NCBI GenBank assembly: GCA_003248775.1
Contig: QFQX01000004.1
Span: 62,001-126,000, forward strand
Source: Shinella sp.
Lineage (GTDB): Bacteria > Pseudomonadota > Alphaproteobacteria > Rhizobiales > Rhizobiaceae
DNA: 64,000 bases
Direction of reading: 5' to 3'
Shown here: positions 1-8,063 of the stretch, in pieces
Layout of the letters: each line of letters starts with the position of its first letter
How positions within the stretch are numbered: position 1 is the first letter of the stretch
Made by a program: the position numbers and the translations under genes
The notes under the pieces: generated by a model
The model's input: the letters and a program-made list of their open reading frames with translations, nothing else
The model's database searches: none
What the model was told of the DNA's origin: nothing

Positions 1-425
1 GGTTTACCGAAACGCTGCGCGACATTCTCGCCGACAGCCAGGGCGTTGAGGACGGCCTGCGTCGCTTCGGCCTCGCTTTTGCGCGTCAGATCCTGACCGG
101 GGACATGATCCCGGCCATGCGGACCGTTCTCGGCGTGGTGGACCGCATGCCCGGCGTGTGCCGCCGCTTCCTTTCCGCGGCGCCGGCCAACGCCCGCACG
201 GTTCTGGAAGAATTCCTCCGTCGCAAGGTGGCCGAGGGGGCGCTCAAGTCCGTGGATGAGGAACTCGCCGCCCGACAGTTCATCGATCTGGCGACCGGAA
301 CCTACTTTAAGCTCAAACTGTTCAACGAGCTGCAGTCTATTCCCGACAAGGCAGAAGTCGAACACGTCGTGGACAGCGCAATCTACGTCTTCATGTCAGC
401 TTACGGCCCCGACAGCACCGCCTGA
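1..425 (+). CDS. TetR/AcrR-family regulator, C-terminal part (5' truncated by window edge)
   Basis: The reading frame is open from base 3 to the stop at 423-425, so the gene begins outside the window. About 140 residues are visible, all of them alpha-helical ligand/dimerisation domain; the DNA-binding helix-turn-helix is not in view. The pattern 'F..R..L.......L..V......P......F........' and the closing 'YVFMSAYG' resemble the AefR-like C-terminal domain of TetR regulators. The ATG at 105 is internal to the domain and is not the real start. The gene is followed by a separate TerC gene about 110 bp downstream in the same direction. The target genes cannot be inferred from this fragment. Confidence 0.75.
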   Translation, partial: FTETLRDILADSQGVEDGLRRFGLAFARQILTGDMIPAMRTVLGVVDRMPGVCRRFLSAAPANARTVLEEFLRRKVAEGALKSVDEELAARQFIDLATGTYFKLKLFNELQSIPDKAEVEHVVDSAIYVFMSAYGPDSTA

Positions 426-534
426 GCTGCATCAAGACAACTTTTTCCCGCAGGAGCCGCTAGCGCCCTTGTTCTAAGAGGGGCAATGCTCCATTTGTTG
501 ACCTCGGCCCGAAACTGCTAACCGGAAAGAGCTC

Positions 535-1290
535 ATGCAGGAAATCACTGCTCTGCTACAGGATCCCGCCGCCTGGATCGCACTGGTCACCCTCGTCGTC
601 ATGGAGGTTGTCCTTGGTATCGACAACCTCGTTTTCATTTCCATCCTCACCAACAAGCTGCCGCCGGAGCAGCGTGAAAAGGCCCGCCGCATCGGTATCG
701 GCCTTGCGCTCATCATGCGTCTCGCCCTGCTCGGCACGGTCGCCTGGATCGTCAAGCTCACGGCCCCCGTCTTCGAGGCCTTCGGTCATGGCTTTTCGTG
801 GAAGGATATCATTCTGATTGCCGGGGGCCTGTTCCTCGTCTGGAAAGCCACCAAGGAAATCCATCATAATGTCGATCCCCAGGAAGAGGGCGAGGACTTC
901 ATCGCATCTTCCCGAAACAGCACATTTGCCGCCGCCATCGGCCAGATCCTGCTTCTCGATCTCGTTTTCTCGGTCGACAGCATCATCACCGCCGTCGGCA
1001 TGACCCCGCACCTGCCGATCATGGTTGCCGCCGTCGTCATCGCCGTCACGGTGATGCTCGTTGCCGCCACGCCGCTCGCCAACTTCATCGAGAAGAACCC
1101 GACAATCGTCATGCTGGCGCTCGGCTTCCTGCTGATGATCGGCACCACCTTGATCGCCGACGGCATGGGCTTCCATGTACCGAAAGGCTACATCTATGCC
1201 GCCATGGCCTTCTCCGGTTTGGTCGAGGGGCTCAACATGCTGGCCCGGCGCAAGCGACAGGCGGAGAAAGCAGCCAAGAAGCTGCATTGA
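535..1290 (+). CDS. TerC family integral membrane protein
   Basis: This 251-residue protein is almost entirely hydrophobic, with about seven membrane segments. It carries the two acidic signature motifs of the TerC/YgdQ family: 'LGIDNLVFISIL' in the first third and 'DLVFSVDSIITAVG' near the middle. TerC proteins are associated with tellurite resistance and, in better-studied members, with metal (especially Mn) handling at the membrane; the exact substrate here is unknown. A short basic tail ('RRKRQAEKAAKKLH') should face the cytoplasm. It is a single-gene unit closed by an intrinsic terminator 22 bp after the stop. The other genes of a ter operon are absent, so a telluride-specific role is not supported. 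Confidence 0.88.
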   Translation: MQEITALLQDPAAWIALVTLVVMEVVLGIDNLVFISILTNKLPPEQREKARRIGIGLALIMRLALLGTVAWIVKLTAPVFEAFGHGFSWKDIILIAGGLFLVWKATKEIHHNVDPQEEGEDFIASSRNSTFAAAIGQILLLDLVFSVDSIITAVGMTPHLPIMVAAVVIAVTVMLVAATPLANFIEKNPTIVMLALGFLLMIGTTLIADGMGFHVPKGYIYAAMAFSGLVEGLNMLARRKRQAEKAAKKLH

Positions 1291-1311
1291 GCCGCATAAC
1301 CCTCTTGTCGA

Positions 1312-1339
1312 ATGGCCCGCTTCGTTGCGGGCCATTTTT
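1312..1339 (+). terminator. Intrinsic terminator of the TerC gene
   Basis: A perfect 9-bp stem (1312-1320 with 1327-1335, arm atggcccgc) with a 6-base loop is followed immediately by a T run. It lies 22 bp after the TerC stop codon. Confidence 0.85.
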
Positions 1340-1359
1340 GGGAATACAGGAAAGACAGC

Positions 1360-1393
1360 AAAAAGAGGCCCGCACCAGGGAAGTGCAGGCCTC
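1360..1393 (-). terminator. Intrinsic terminator on the minus strand (candidate sRNA/small ORF end)
   Basis: Read on the minus strand, an 11-bp stem (1393-1383 with 1375-1365, one G.U pair) with a 7-base loop is followed by a run of five U. It faces the TerC terminator and has no annotated minus-strand gene upstream except the 34-codon ORF at 1430-1534. That implies an otherwise unexplained minus-strand transcript. Confidence 0.7.
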
Positions 1394-1429
1394 GCAGGTG
1401 GGGGATCGGGGAGAACGCGGGCTGGACGA

Positions 1430-1534
1430 TTAAGGGGCTCGTCTGCCAATTCGTTGGCCACAGAGAGAAACCGGAAAAATCTCCATGTTCCCCATCACCG
1501 TCGCGTCCGGTTGGCACAGCCCGCGTTCGCACAT
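1430..1534 (-). CDS. Possible 34-residue small ORF, or body of a small RNA
   Basis: An ATG at 1534 is preceded by a strong Shine-Dalgarno (aaggag, 1539-1544 on the plus strand as ctcctt) at 4-base spacing. It opens 34 codons beginning MCERGLCQPD and ending at a TAA at 1430-1432. A minus-strand intrinsic terminator follows at 1393-1360. I recognise no family. The competing reading is a small RNA: a GGAAC at 1561-1557 followed after 18 bases by TTT (1538-1536) resembles the EcfG/RpoE2 general-stress promoter of alphaproteobacteria. In that case transcription would start near or inside the ORF and the Shine-Dalgarno would not be transcribed. The sequence alone does not decide between them. Confidence 0.3.
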   Translation of the reverse strand: MCERGLCQPDATVMGNMEIFPVSLCGQRIGRRAP

Positions 1535-1795
1535 TAAACTCCTTAAAGCCCGATCGGTTCCAGGAAAACGACTAAAGAGTATCGCCTTGACCTGCCGGCA
1601 GGGCTGCCATGAACCGCGCGCCGCGCACTTTCCCTTGACGCCTGCGGCTGAATATGGCCTAAGCCTGCCTGCGGAAAATACGGCAATTGGTACGCTTGGC
1701 GACGCCTTTTAACGGATTCCGCCCGAAATTTTCCCTTATTCGCTGATCCTGCGCATTGCGCTCGATTACCCGCACGTCAGCACGAGCAAGATACC

Positions 1796-3250
1796 ATGAG
1801 CACTTCCGGCGTTCGCGTCCGTATCGCACCTTCCCCGACCGGCGAGCCGCATGTAGGCACCGTCTACATCGCTCTCTTCAACTACCTCTTCGCAAAGAAG
1901 ATGGGCGGCGAATTCATCCTGCGCATCGAGGATACCGATGCCACCCGCTCGACGCCGGAATTCGAGCAGAAGGTGCTGGACGCGCTGAAATGGACGGGAC
2001 TGAAATGGAGCGAAGGCCCCGATGTCGGCGGCCCGTACGGCCCCTACCGCCAGTCCGAGCGCAAGGATATCTACCGTCCCTTCGTCGAGCAGATGGTTCG
2101 CGACGGCCATGCCTTCCGCTGCTTCTGCACGCCGGAACGACTGGAAATGATGCGCGAAGCCCAGCGCGCCAAGGGCCTGCCGCCGAAGTATGACGGTCAC
2201 TGCCTGAACCTCAAGGCCGAGGAAGTCACCGAGCGCATGGAAGCCGGTGAGCCCTCCGTCGTGCGCATGAAGATCCCGACCGAAGGTTCCTGCGACTTCA
2301 ACGACGGCGTCTACGGCGACGTTTCGATCCCGTGGGAAGCCGTCGACATGCAGGTCCTGCTCAAGGCCGACGGCATGCCGACCTATCACATGGCGAACGT
2401 CGTCGACGACCATCTGATGAAGATCACCCACGTCGCCCGCGGCGAGGAATGGCTGGCCTCGGTTCCGAAGCACATTCTGATCTACAAGTATCTCGGCCTC
2501 GAACCGCCGAAGTTCATGCACCTGTCGCTGATGCGCAATGCCGACAAGTCCAAGCTGTCGAAGCGCAAGAACCCGACCTCGATCTCCTACTACTCGGCGC
2601 TCGGCTACCTGCCGGAAGCCCTGATGAACTTCCTTGGCCTGTTCTTCATCCAGATCGCCGAAGGCGAAGAGATGCTTGATATGGACGAGCTTGCCGAAAA
2701 GTTCGACCCGGACAACCTTTCCAAGGCCGGCGCGATCTTCGACGTGCAGAAGCTCGACTGGCTGAACGGCCGCTGGATGCGCGAGAAGCTGACGCCCGAG
2801 GAATTCCTCGCCCGCGTCTTCGAATGGGCCTCGGAAAACGATCGCCTGACGGAAGGCCTCAAGCTTGCCCAGAGCCGTATCTCCAAGCTCGGCGAACTGC
2901 CGCAGCTCGCCGGCTTCCTGCTGGCGAACGACGTCGGCCTGACGCCTGCATCCTTCGCCGGTCTCAAGACCTCCCCGGCCGAAACGCTGGAGATCGTCAA
3001 CACGGTGGCTTTCGATCTCGAAAAGATCCTCGAATGGAACGTCGAGACGATCGAGCAGGAACTGCGCGACATTTCCGACCGCCTCGGCAAGAAGCTGCGC
3101 GTCCTCACCCCGCCACTGTTCGTGGCCGTGTCCGGCAGCTCGCGTTCGCTTCCGCTGTTCGACTCCATGGCGCTTCTCGGCCGTTCGGTCGTGCGCCAGC
3201 GCCTCAAGGTCGCATCGCAGGTGCTGACCTCGATGGTCGGCGCGCAGTAA
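1796..3250 (+). CDS. gltX: Glutamate--tRNA ligase
   Basis: This class I aminoacyl-tRNA synthetase charges tRNA(Glu) (and possibly tRNA(Gln)) with glutamate in the cytoplasm. The HIGH-type motif is at residues 18-21 (SPTGEPHVGT) and the KMSKS-type loop at 253-257 (KLSKR). The Rossmann core is followed by an anticodon-binding helical domain; the length of 484 residues is usual for the family. The ATG at 1796 is preceded by 'gagcaagatacc', a modest ribosome site, and no better start lies nearby. Many alphaproteobacteria carry two GltX paralogues, one of them important for tRNA(Gln) mischarging; which one this is cannot be told here. lysS follows 41 bp downstream in the same direction, probably as an operon. 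Confidence 0.97.
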   Translation: MSTSGVRVRIAPSPTGEPHVGTVYIALFNYLFAKKMGGEFILRIEDTDATRSTPEFEQKVLDALKWTGLKWSEGPDVGGPYGPYRQSERKDIYRPFVEQMVRDGHAFRCFCTPERLEMMREAQRAKGLPPKYDGHCLNLKAEEVTERMEAGEPSVVRMKIPTEGSCDFNDGVYGDVSIPWEAVDMQVLLKADGMPTYHMANVVDDHLMKITHVARGEEWLASVPKHILIYKYLGLEPPKFMHLSLMRNADKSKLSKRKNPTSISYYSALGYLPEALMNFLGLFFIQIAEGEEMLDMDELAEKFDPDNLSKAGAIFDVQKLDWLNGRWMREKLTPEEFLARVFEWASENDRLTEGLKLAQSRISKLGELPQLAGFLLANDVGLTPASFAGLKTSPAETLEIVNTVAFDLEKILEWNVETIEQELRDISDRLGKKLRVLTPPLFVAVSGSSRSLPLFDSMALLGRSVVRQRLKVASQVLTSMVGAQ

Positions 3251-3291
3251 GAAAGTCTCGATCGGCGAACCGCCGTTACAGGAACGAATGA

Positions 3292-4785
3292 ATGTCTGAA
3301 ACGAAGAACGAAACCGCCCTTTCCTCCGACGCCACCGAAGTGCGCGCCCAGAAGCTGGCGAAGCTGCGCGAAACGATCGGCGACGTCTATCCGGCGCATT
3401 TCCACCGCACCGTGACCAACGCGGAGCTTTCGGCGAAATACGAAAGCCTTGAGCCGGACACCGAGACGCAGGATATCGTGACCGTTGCCGGCCGCGTCTA
3501 TTCCTCGCGCAATTCCGGCATGTTCATGGACATCCATGACGCCTCGGGCAAGATCCAGATCTTCAGCCACAAGGACGTCACCCCGGAAGAAGCCCGCAAC
3601 ATGCTGGCGCTGATCGACCTCGGCGACATCATCGGCGTCACCGGCACCGTACGCCGCACCAAGCGCGGCGAACTGTCGATCAACGCCCGTGAAATCGTCA
3701 TGCTGACGAAGACGCTGCTGCCGATGCCCGAAAAGTGGCACGGCGTCTCCGACATCGAGATCCGTTACCGAAAGCGTCATCTAGATCTGCTGACCAACGA
3801 GGAATCGAAGCTTCGCTTCCTGCAGCGCTCGAAGATCATATCCGGCGTTCGCCGTTTCATGGAAACGGACGGCTTCATGGAAGTCGAGACCCCGATGCTG
3901 CAGACCATCTATGGCGGCGCGACGGCCGAACCCTTCAAAACCCACCACAACACGCTGAAGATGGACATGTACCTGCGCATCGCGCCGGAACTGTTCCTCA
4001 AGCGCACGCTGGTCTCCGGCCTTGCCGACAAGATTTTCGAGATCAACCGCAACTTCCGCAACGAAGGCGTCTCGACCCGGCACAATCCCGAATTCACCAT
4101 GATGGAGTGCTACTGGGCCTATGCCGACTACGAGGACGTTATGGACCTCGTCGAGCGGCTGTTCGCCAGCCTCGCGACGGCCATCCACGGTACCACGGAA
4201 GTGCCCTACGGCGACAAGGTTCTGTCCTTCAAGGGTCCGTTCCGCCGCATCTCCATGCCGGGCTCCGTCAAGGAGAAGACCGGTATCGACTTCCTCGCCA
4301 TCAAGACGGATGAGGAAGCCCGCGCCGCTGCCCGTCACGCCGGATTCGAAGTCGAGAAGGATGCGACCTGGGGCGAATGCCTTGCCTTCATCTTCGAGGA
4401 AACCGTCGAAGGCGACCTCATCCAGCCGGCTCACGTCATCGACTTCCCGAAGGACATCTCACCCTTCGCAAAGGAAGTTCCGGGCGAACCGCGCCTCGTC
4501 GAGCGCTTCGAGACCTATGTCAACGGCTGGGAACTCGGCAACGCCTTCTCCGAACTCAACGATCCGGAAGAACAGCGCGCCCGCATGGTCGAGCAGCTTG
4601 CCCAGGCCCACGCCCGTGGCGAGAAGGAAAAGGCGCTCGACGATGAGTTCCTCGACGCCATGGATCAGGGCATGCCGCCCGCCGGCGGTCTCGGCATCGG
4701 TATCGACCGCCTGATCATGGTGCTGACCAACGCACCGTCGATCCGCGACGTCATCCTCTTCCCTGCCCGCCGCAACAAGGACTGA
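3292..4785 (+). CDS. lysS: Lysine--tRNA ligase, class II
   Basis: This 497-residue class II lysyl-tRNA synthetase catalyses ATP-dependent charging of tRNA(Lys). It has an N-terminal OB-fold anticodon-binding domain (about residues 60-145; 'AGRVYSSRNSGMFMDIHDASG'). The catalytic domain follows with motif 1 ('RRFMETDGFMEVETPML'), motif 2 ('FRNEGVSTRHNPEFTMME') and motif 3 ('GLGIGIDRLIMVLT') at the C-terminus. The organism thus uses class II lysyl-tRNA synthetase, although many alphaproteobacteria instead have the class I enzyme. It sits 41 bp after gltX and is closed by a strong intrinsic terminator, which suggests a gltX-lysS transcript. Confidence 0.96.
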   Translation: MSETKNETALSSDATEVRAQKLAKLRETIGDVYPAHFHRTVTNAELSAKYESLEPDTETQDIVTVAGRVYSSRNSGMFMDIHDASGKIQIFSHKDVTPEEARNMLALIDLGDIIGVTGTVRRTKRGELSINAREIVMLTKTLLPMPEKWHGVSDIEIRYRKRHLDLLTNEESKLRFLQRSKIISGVRRFMETDGFMEVETPMLQTIYGGATAEPFKTHHNTLKMDMYLRIAPELFLKRTLVSGLADKIFEINRNFRNEGVSTRHNPEFTMMECYWAYADYEDVMDLVERLFASLATAIHGTTEVPYGDKVLSFKGPFRRISMPGSVKEKTGIDFLAIKTDEEARAAARHAGFEVEKDATWGECLAFIFEETVEGDLIQPAHVIDFPKDISPFAKEVPGEPRLVERFETYVNGWELGNAFSELNDPEEQRARMVEQLAQAHARGEKEKALDDEFLDAMDQGMPPAGGLGIGIDRLIMVLTNAPSIRDVILFPARRNKD

Positions 4786-4807
4786 GGCAGGTTCGGACAG
4801 GAGTACA

Positions 4808-4838
4808 GAGAGGCGGCTCATGGCCGCCTCTTTTTTTG
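4808..4838 (+). terminator. Intrinsic terminator of gltX-lysS
   Basis: An 8-bp stem (arm gaggcggc at 4809-4817, partner gccgcctc at 4823-4830) is followed directly by seven T. It lies about 25 bp after the lysS stop. Confidence 0.9.
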
Positions 4839-4883
4839 CCTGCGTCTCGGCTTTGTTCCGATAGTATTGTAGGAAGAAACCTT

Positions 4884-5159
4884 CTAATCGGCGGCAAAGC
4901 TCCATTCGATACGACCATGCAACAGCGCACTGACCTGCCCCGAATTGCGCGAAGCGGAACCGATATTCTTGATCTCCGCCGATCCGCTCCACGCGACGGG
5001 GCTGCCTGACGGCTGGTCATAAACGGTCAGAAACCGTTCTCCCTCGACAGGCGACACCGCCTTTTCATCAGTAAGCGCCTCGACCCCGAGCGTAACCCTG
5101 ACCGGCAGGTCAACAGCAGGACGAATACCCATTGTATTCGCCGCCTTGTCGATGGTCAT
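4884..5159 (-). CDS. Small hypothetical protein
   Basis: The frame is open on the minus strand from 5204, but the first codon there is TTG and the extra residues (SGGHACCHSSCG) look like non-coding sequence. I chose the ATG at 5159, preceded by 'ggggtcgag', giving 91 residues starting MTIDKAANTM. The protein is soluble and neutral, with no signal peptide, cysteine cluster or recognisable motif. It is convergent with lysS and lies on the same strand as, and downstream of, the larger gene at 5370-6992. I recognise no family, and the codon pattern supports coding only moderately. Confidence 0.4.
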   Translation of the reverse strand: MTIDKAANTMGIRPAVDLPVRVTLGVEALTDEKAVSPVEGERFLTVYDQPSGSPVAWSGSAEIKNIGSASRNSGQVSALLHGRIEWSFAAD

Positions 5160-5331
5160 CTCGACCCCGCAAGACGAATGGCAACACGCATGCCCTCCGC
5201 TCAAGCGAAGGGCAAGTCGTACCGGGCGGCCATTTTGACGCCAATGTCGTAAGGTCGGGAAAGAGTTATGCGAGAGTGCAAAGCGTTATGCGATCTGGTC
5301 GATTTCAGCAGATAGCGCTGAATGATCCGAA

Positions 5332-5366
5332 GCATCGAGGATGCCGCCCGCGGCATTCCTCGATGC
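5332..5366. repeat. Strong inverted repeat (possible terminator of the 5370-6992 gene)
   Basis: Arms of about 15 bases (5332-5346 and 5351-5366, gcatcgaggatgccg and its near-perfect complement) enclose a 4-base loop. It lies immediately after the stop codon of the minus-strand gene at 5370. There is no T run on either strand, so it may act as a 3'-end stabiliser or Rho-assisted terminator. Confidence 0.55.
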
Positions 5367-5369
5367 CAC

Positions 5370-6992
5370 TCATTGACTGGCTTCCGCTTTCTGCCTGGCA
5401 TCCTTGCTATCGCCTGCCTTGGGCGGCAGTACGAGGCTGTCCTCGGCCGGCACAACGGCAGCCGGCTGTTCGTCATGCGCCTTTGCTGTATCGGCCGCAG
5501 GTTCACGCTCTGCCGACACGGCTTCCGCCGGAGCTGCAGCAGCCTTGACGGGAGCGGCACGCAGCTTCGCAAGCCACGCAGCGCCAGCCGCATCCGCTTC
5601 GCTGCTCATCTCGCCATCCCCTTGATCCGTCACGGCGGCTTCGGTCTTCTTAGCCTCTTCCGGCTTCGCTGCCGGCGCATCAGCCTGCTCTCCAGGCGAA
5701 CCGTCTTCGGCCATCGGTTCTTCCGGTCTCGCCGGCACGCTCGCCTGCGCGGCAGGAGCGACCTTCTGCCCGGCACCTCCGAAAGGCAGCGGCTTTGCTT
5801 CCTTCTCTCCGAAAATCATTCCGGAGACGGAACCGAGCCAACCCTTCTGCGTCTCTGCAACAGCCTGGGCAGAGGCAACCTCGTGTGCAGGAGCAGATGC
5901 TTCCGCTCCCCGGGCACCGGAACTTTTTCCGGCGGTCGTGTCTTGCGGCATTTCCGCGGCTAGCGGCTTCGCCTCACCCTTACCGACATCCTCTGCGGCG
6001 ACAGGTTCGGTGGCGACCGGTTCGCCATGGCCAACCTCGCCTTCAGCGGCGAGCCCCGGCGCATCCTCTGCGCTGGTGGGAACCGCCGCGCCCTCTTCTT
6101 TTTCTCCACCGAGGATCATTCCGGTGATCGAAGCCAACCAGCCCTTGCTCTTGCCTCCGGCATCTTCAGTCTCGCCCTTGCCTTCTGCCGGAGCTGTTGC
6201 GGCACTATCTTCGGCAGGCACCGCCTCCCCGCTTTGCGAAGCCTCACCATGACCGGAAGGCTTGGCCTCCTTTTGTTCAGCACCTTCGCCATTGGCAGGC
6301 TTTGTTTCGCCATGTCCGGCGGACGCAGAAGCCTCACCGCCCGCTTCGGGTATATCGACCTCCGGTTTCGTACAGTCCGTACGGTCATTGAGCCTGGATA
6401 CCAGCTGCCCGATATCGTCTTCCGTCAGATTGATCTTCTCGCCGTAGAACCGGCCGATCTCATTCGCCTTTTTATCGATATAGCGCGCCGTGAACATTTG
6501 CCCACCGGCATTTTCCGGCAAACGCGATGGATCGGAAACGAAGAGAACGTCAGCTCCCACGGCGCGACCGCGCATGTCCGGGACGGACTTCGCCCCTTTC
6601 GCATCCAGCACCACCACCTGGATCAGATCAGGTTTCAAATTATCGTGAATTACGCTCGCCACTCGCAACGCAGTCTTAACGCGCGCAAGACCGTCTTCCG
6701 TTTCGGGCGTCGTAATATACTTGCGGACCCAGAAGCGATCTTTTTTCTTGATCGTGACGGTCTTGACCTCTGTGCAGGCAAGGCCATTGAGCTGCGCATA
6801 GGAAGGCCCAAGAAGCTTGTCAGCGCCGATATAGGCGGCGGCGGCGCCCGTCGTGCCGCAAAGTACCAGAATACCGCCGAATACGAGGACAATTTTGCGC
6901 GAAACATGGATCTTGCCGATACCCTTCACGCCGAAACCCCAAACATCGCGATGCCCCGCTGTTTTACGCAATACTGAGGCGATACTTGCCAC
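5370..6992 (-). CDS. Membrane-anchored Ala/Glu/Pro-rich protein with internal WLxSxxGMIxG repeats
   Basis: The 540-residue product has a short basic N-terminus and one membrane segment (about residues 33-55). A folded, probably periplasmic domain follows (about 60-205; contains 'KKKDRFWVRKYITTPETEDG' and two cysteines). The rest is a long low-complexity tail rich in Ala, Glu, Pro and Gly. Within the tail a motif occurs twice, 100 residues apart: KGWLASITGMILGGEKE (283-299) and KGWLGSVSGMIFGEKE (383-398). A degenerate third copy is AAWLAKLRAAP near 471-481. The start used is GTG at 6992; the GTG at residue 22 (VKGIGKIHVSRK) is an equally credible start. Function unknown. The tail looks like a flexible linker through the envelope carrying short amphipathic peptide motifs. 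Confidence 0.7.
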   Translation of the reverse strand: MASIASVLRKTAGHRDVWGFGVKGIGKIHVSRKIVLVFGGILVLCGTTGAAAAYIGADKLLGPSYAQLNGLACTEVKTVTIKKKDRFWVRKYITTPETEDGLARVKTALRVASVIHDNLKPDLIQVVVLDAKGAKSVPDMRGRAVGADVLFVSDPSRLPENAGGQMFTARYIDKKANEIGRFYGEKINLTEDDIGQLVSRLNDRTDCTKPEVDIPEAGGEASASAGHGETKPANGEGAEQKEAKPSGHGEASQSGEAVPAEDSAATAPAEGKGETEDAGGKSKGWLASITGMILGGEKEEGAAVPTSAEDAPGLAAEGEVGHGEPVATEPVAAEDVGKGEAKPLAAEMPQDTTAGKSSGARGAEASAPAHEVASAQAVAETQKGWLGSVSGMIFGEKEAKPLPFGGAGQKVAPAAQASVPARPEEPMAEDGSPGEQADAPAAKPEEAKKTEAAVTDQGDGEMSSEADAAGAAWLAKLRAAPVKAAAAPAEAVSAEREPAADTAKAHDEQPAAVVPAEDSLVLPPKAGDSKDARQKAEASQ

Positions 6993-7084
6993 AACGTTGT
7001 TGAAGAAGGTTTAAGCTCGACGGAACAATCCTCTTCAATTGACACTTCGCTCCCTACCGATCGAGGTACACCCTCCTCCCTAAA

Positions 7085-7101
7085 TTGCAAATAATTCGCA
7101 A
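7085..7101. promoter_or_regulatory. Mur-type operator 1 upstream of sitA
   Basis: The sequence ttgcaaataattcgcaa is a 17-bp near-palindrome with one mismatch between arms. It matches the style of the Mur (manganese-responsive Fur homologue) boxes that precede sitABCD in rhizobia. Its centre is 53 bp from the centre of the second copy, close to five helical turns. Confidence 0.65.
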
Positions 7102-7137
7102 TAGCATTGACGATACAGAATTCCGGGTTACCTTTTA

Positions 7138-7154
7138 TTGCGAATTATTCGCAA
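7138..7154. promoter_or_regulatory. Mur-type operator 2 upstream of sitA
   Basis: The sequence ttgcgaattattcgcaa is a perfect 17-bp palindrome (8+1+8) ending 18 bp before the sitA ATG. Its position would let a bound repressor block transcription or early elongation. It is a near-identical copy of the site at 7085-7101. Repression by Mur with Mn(II) is established for sit operons in Rhizobium and Ensifer; assignment here is by analogy. Confidence 0.72.
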
Positions 7155-7172
7155 AATTTTTCGGAGTCCTGA

Positions 7173-8063
7173 ATGTCGATACGCATCCTCCCCGCGCTGG
7201 CGGCTCTGGCAATGTTCGTTTTCCCGCAAGGAGCCGGAGCGGCCGAACGCCTGAAGGTCATCACCACCTTCACCGTCATCGCCGACATGGCGAAGAATGT
7301 TGCAGGCGATGCGGCGGATGTCGAAAGCATCACCAAGCCAGGCGCCGAGATCCACAACTACCAGCCGACCCCGCGCGACATTCTCAAGGCTCGCGACGCG
7401 AACCTCGTTCTGTGGAACGGTCTCAATCTCGAGCGCTGGTTCGAGAAATTCCTCGCCAATCTCGGTGACGTTCCCTCCGCTGTCGTCAGCGACGGTATCG
7501 AACCGATGAGCATTTCCGGCGGTGCCTATGACGGCAAGCCGAACCCGCACGCATGGATGTCTCCGGAGAACGCGGTTCTTTATGTCGAGAATATCCGCAA
7601 GGCGCTGAGCAATGCCGACCCCGATAATGCCGCCACCTATGCCGCCAATGCCGCCGCCTATTCCGAGAAAATCAAGGCGGAGATCGGTCCGTTGAAAGCC
7701 GAGATCGACACGCTGCCGGCCGACAAGCGCTGGCTCGTCACCAGCGAGGGCGCGTTCTCATATCTCGCCCGCGATCTCGGCCTGAAGGAACTCTATCTCT
7801 GGCCGATCAATGCCGACAGCCAGGGCTCCCCGCAGCAGGTGCGCGCCGTCGTCGATGCGGTCAGGGAACACAATATCCACGTCGTCTTCAGCGAGAGCAC
7901 GGTGTCCGACAAGCCTGCCCGTCAGGTCGCCGCCGAAACCAGCGCGGCATATGGCGGCGTGCTCTATGTCGACTCCCTCAGCGAAGCCGACGGCCCCGTT
8001 CCCGCTTATATCGATCTTCTTCGCGTGACCGTAGCCACCGTCGCCAAAGGCCTGACACAATGA
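7173..8063 (+). CDS. sitA: Mn(II)/Fe(II) ABC transporter, periplasmic metal-binding protein
   Basis: This 296-residue cluster A-I (PsaA/MntC-like) binding protein captures divalent metal in the periplasm for the SitBCD complex. A Sec signal peptide covers about residues 1-23 (ends GAGA-AE). The four metal ligands of the PsaA type can be placed at H61, H126 (NPHAWM), E192 (TSEGAF) and D267 (YVDS). There is no His-rich loop, which argues for Mn/Fe over Zn. The ATG at 7173 follows 'ggagtcctga'. It is the first gene of sitABCD; its stop overlaps the sitB start. Regulation by Mur is likely through the two palindromes just upstream. Confidence 0.93.
   Translation: MSIRILPALAALAMFVFPQGAGAAERLKVITTFTVIADMAKNVAGDAADVESITKPGAEIHNYQPTPRDILKARDANLVLWNGLNLERWFEKFLANLGDVPSAVVSDGIEPMSISGGAYDGKPNPHAWMSPENAVLYVENIRKALSNADPDNAATYAANAAAYSEKIKAEIGPLKAEIDTLPADKRWLVTSEGAFSYLARDLGLKELYLWPINADSQGSPQQVRAVVDAVREHNIHVVFSESTVSDKPARQVAAETSAAYGGVLYVDSLSEADGPVPAYIDLLRVTVATVAKGLTQ

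Larger units (their letters stand above)
1340..1795. other. Intergenic region between TerC and gltX
   Basis: This stretch of about 456 bp has no convincing plus-strand gene. It holds a candidate minus-strand small transcript or small ORF (1360-1561, listed separately). The remainder, roughly 1565-1795, is the gltX upstream region, in which I recognise no clear operator. Confidence 0.5.
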
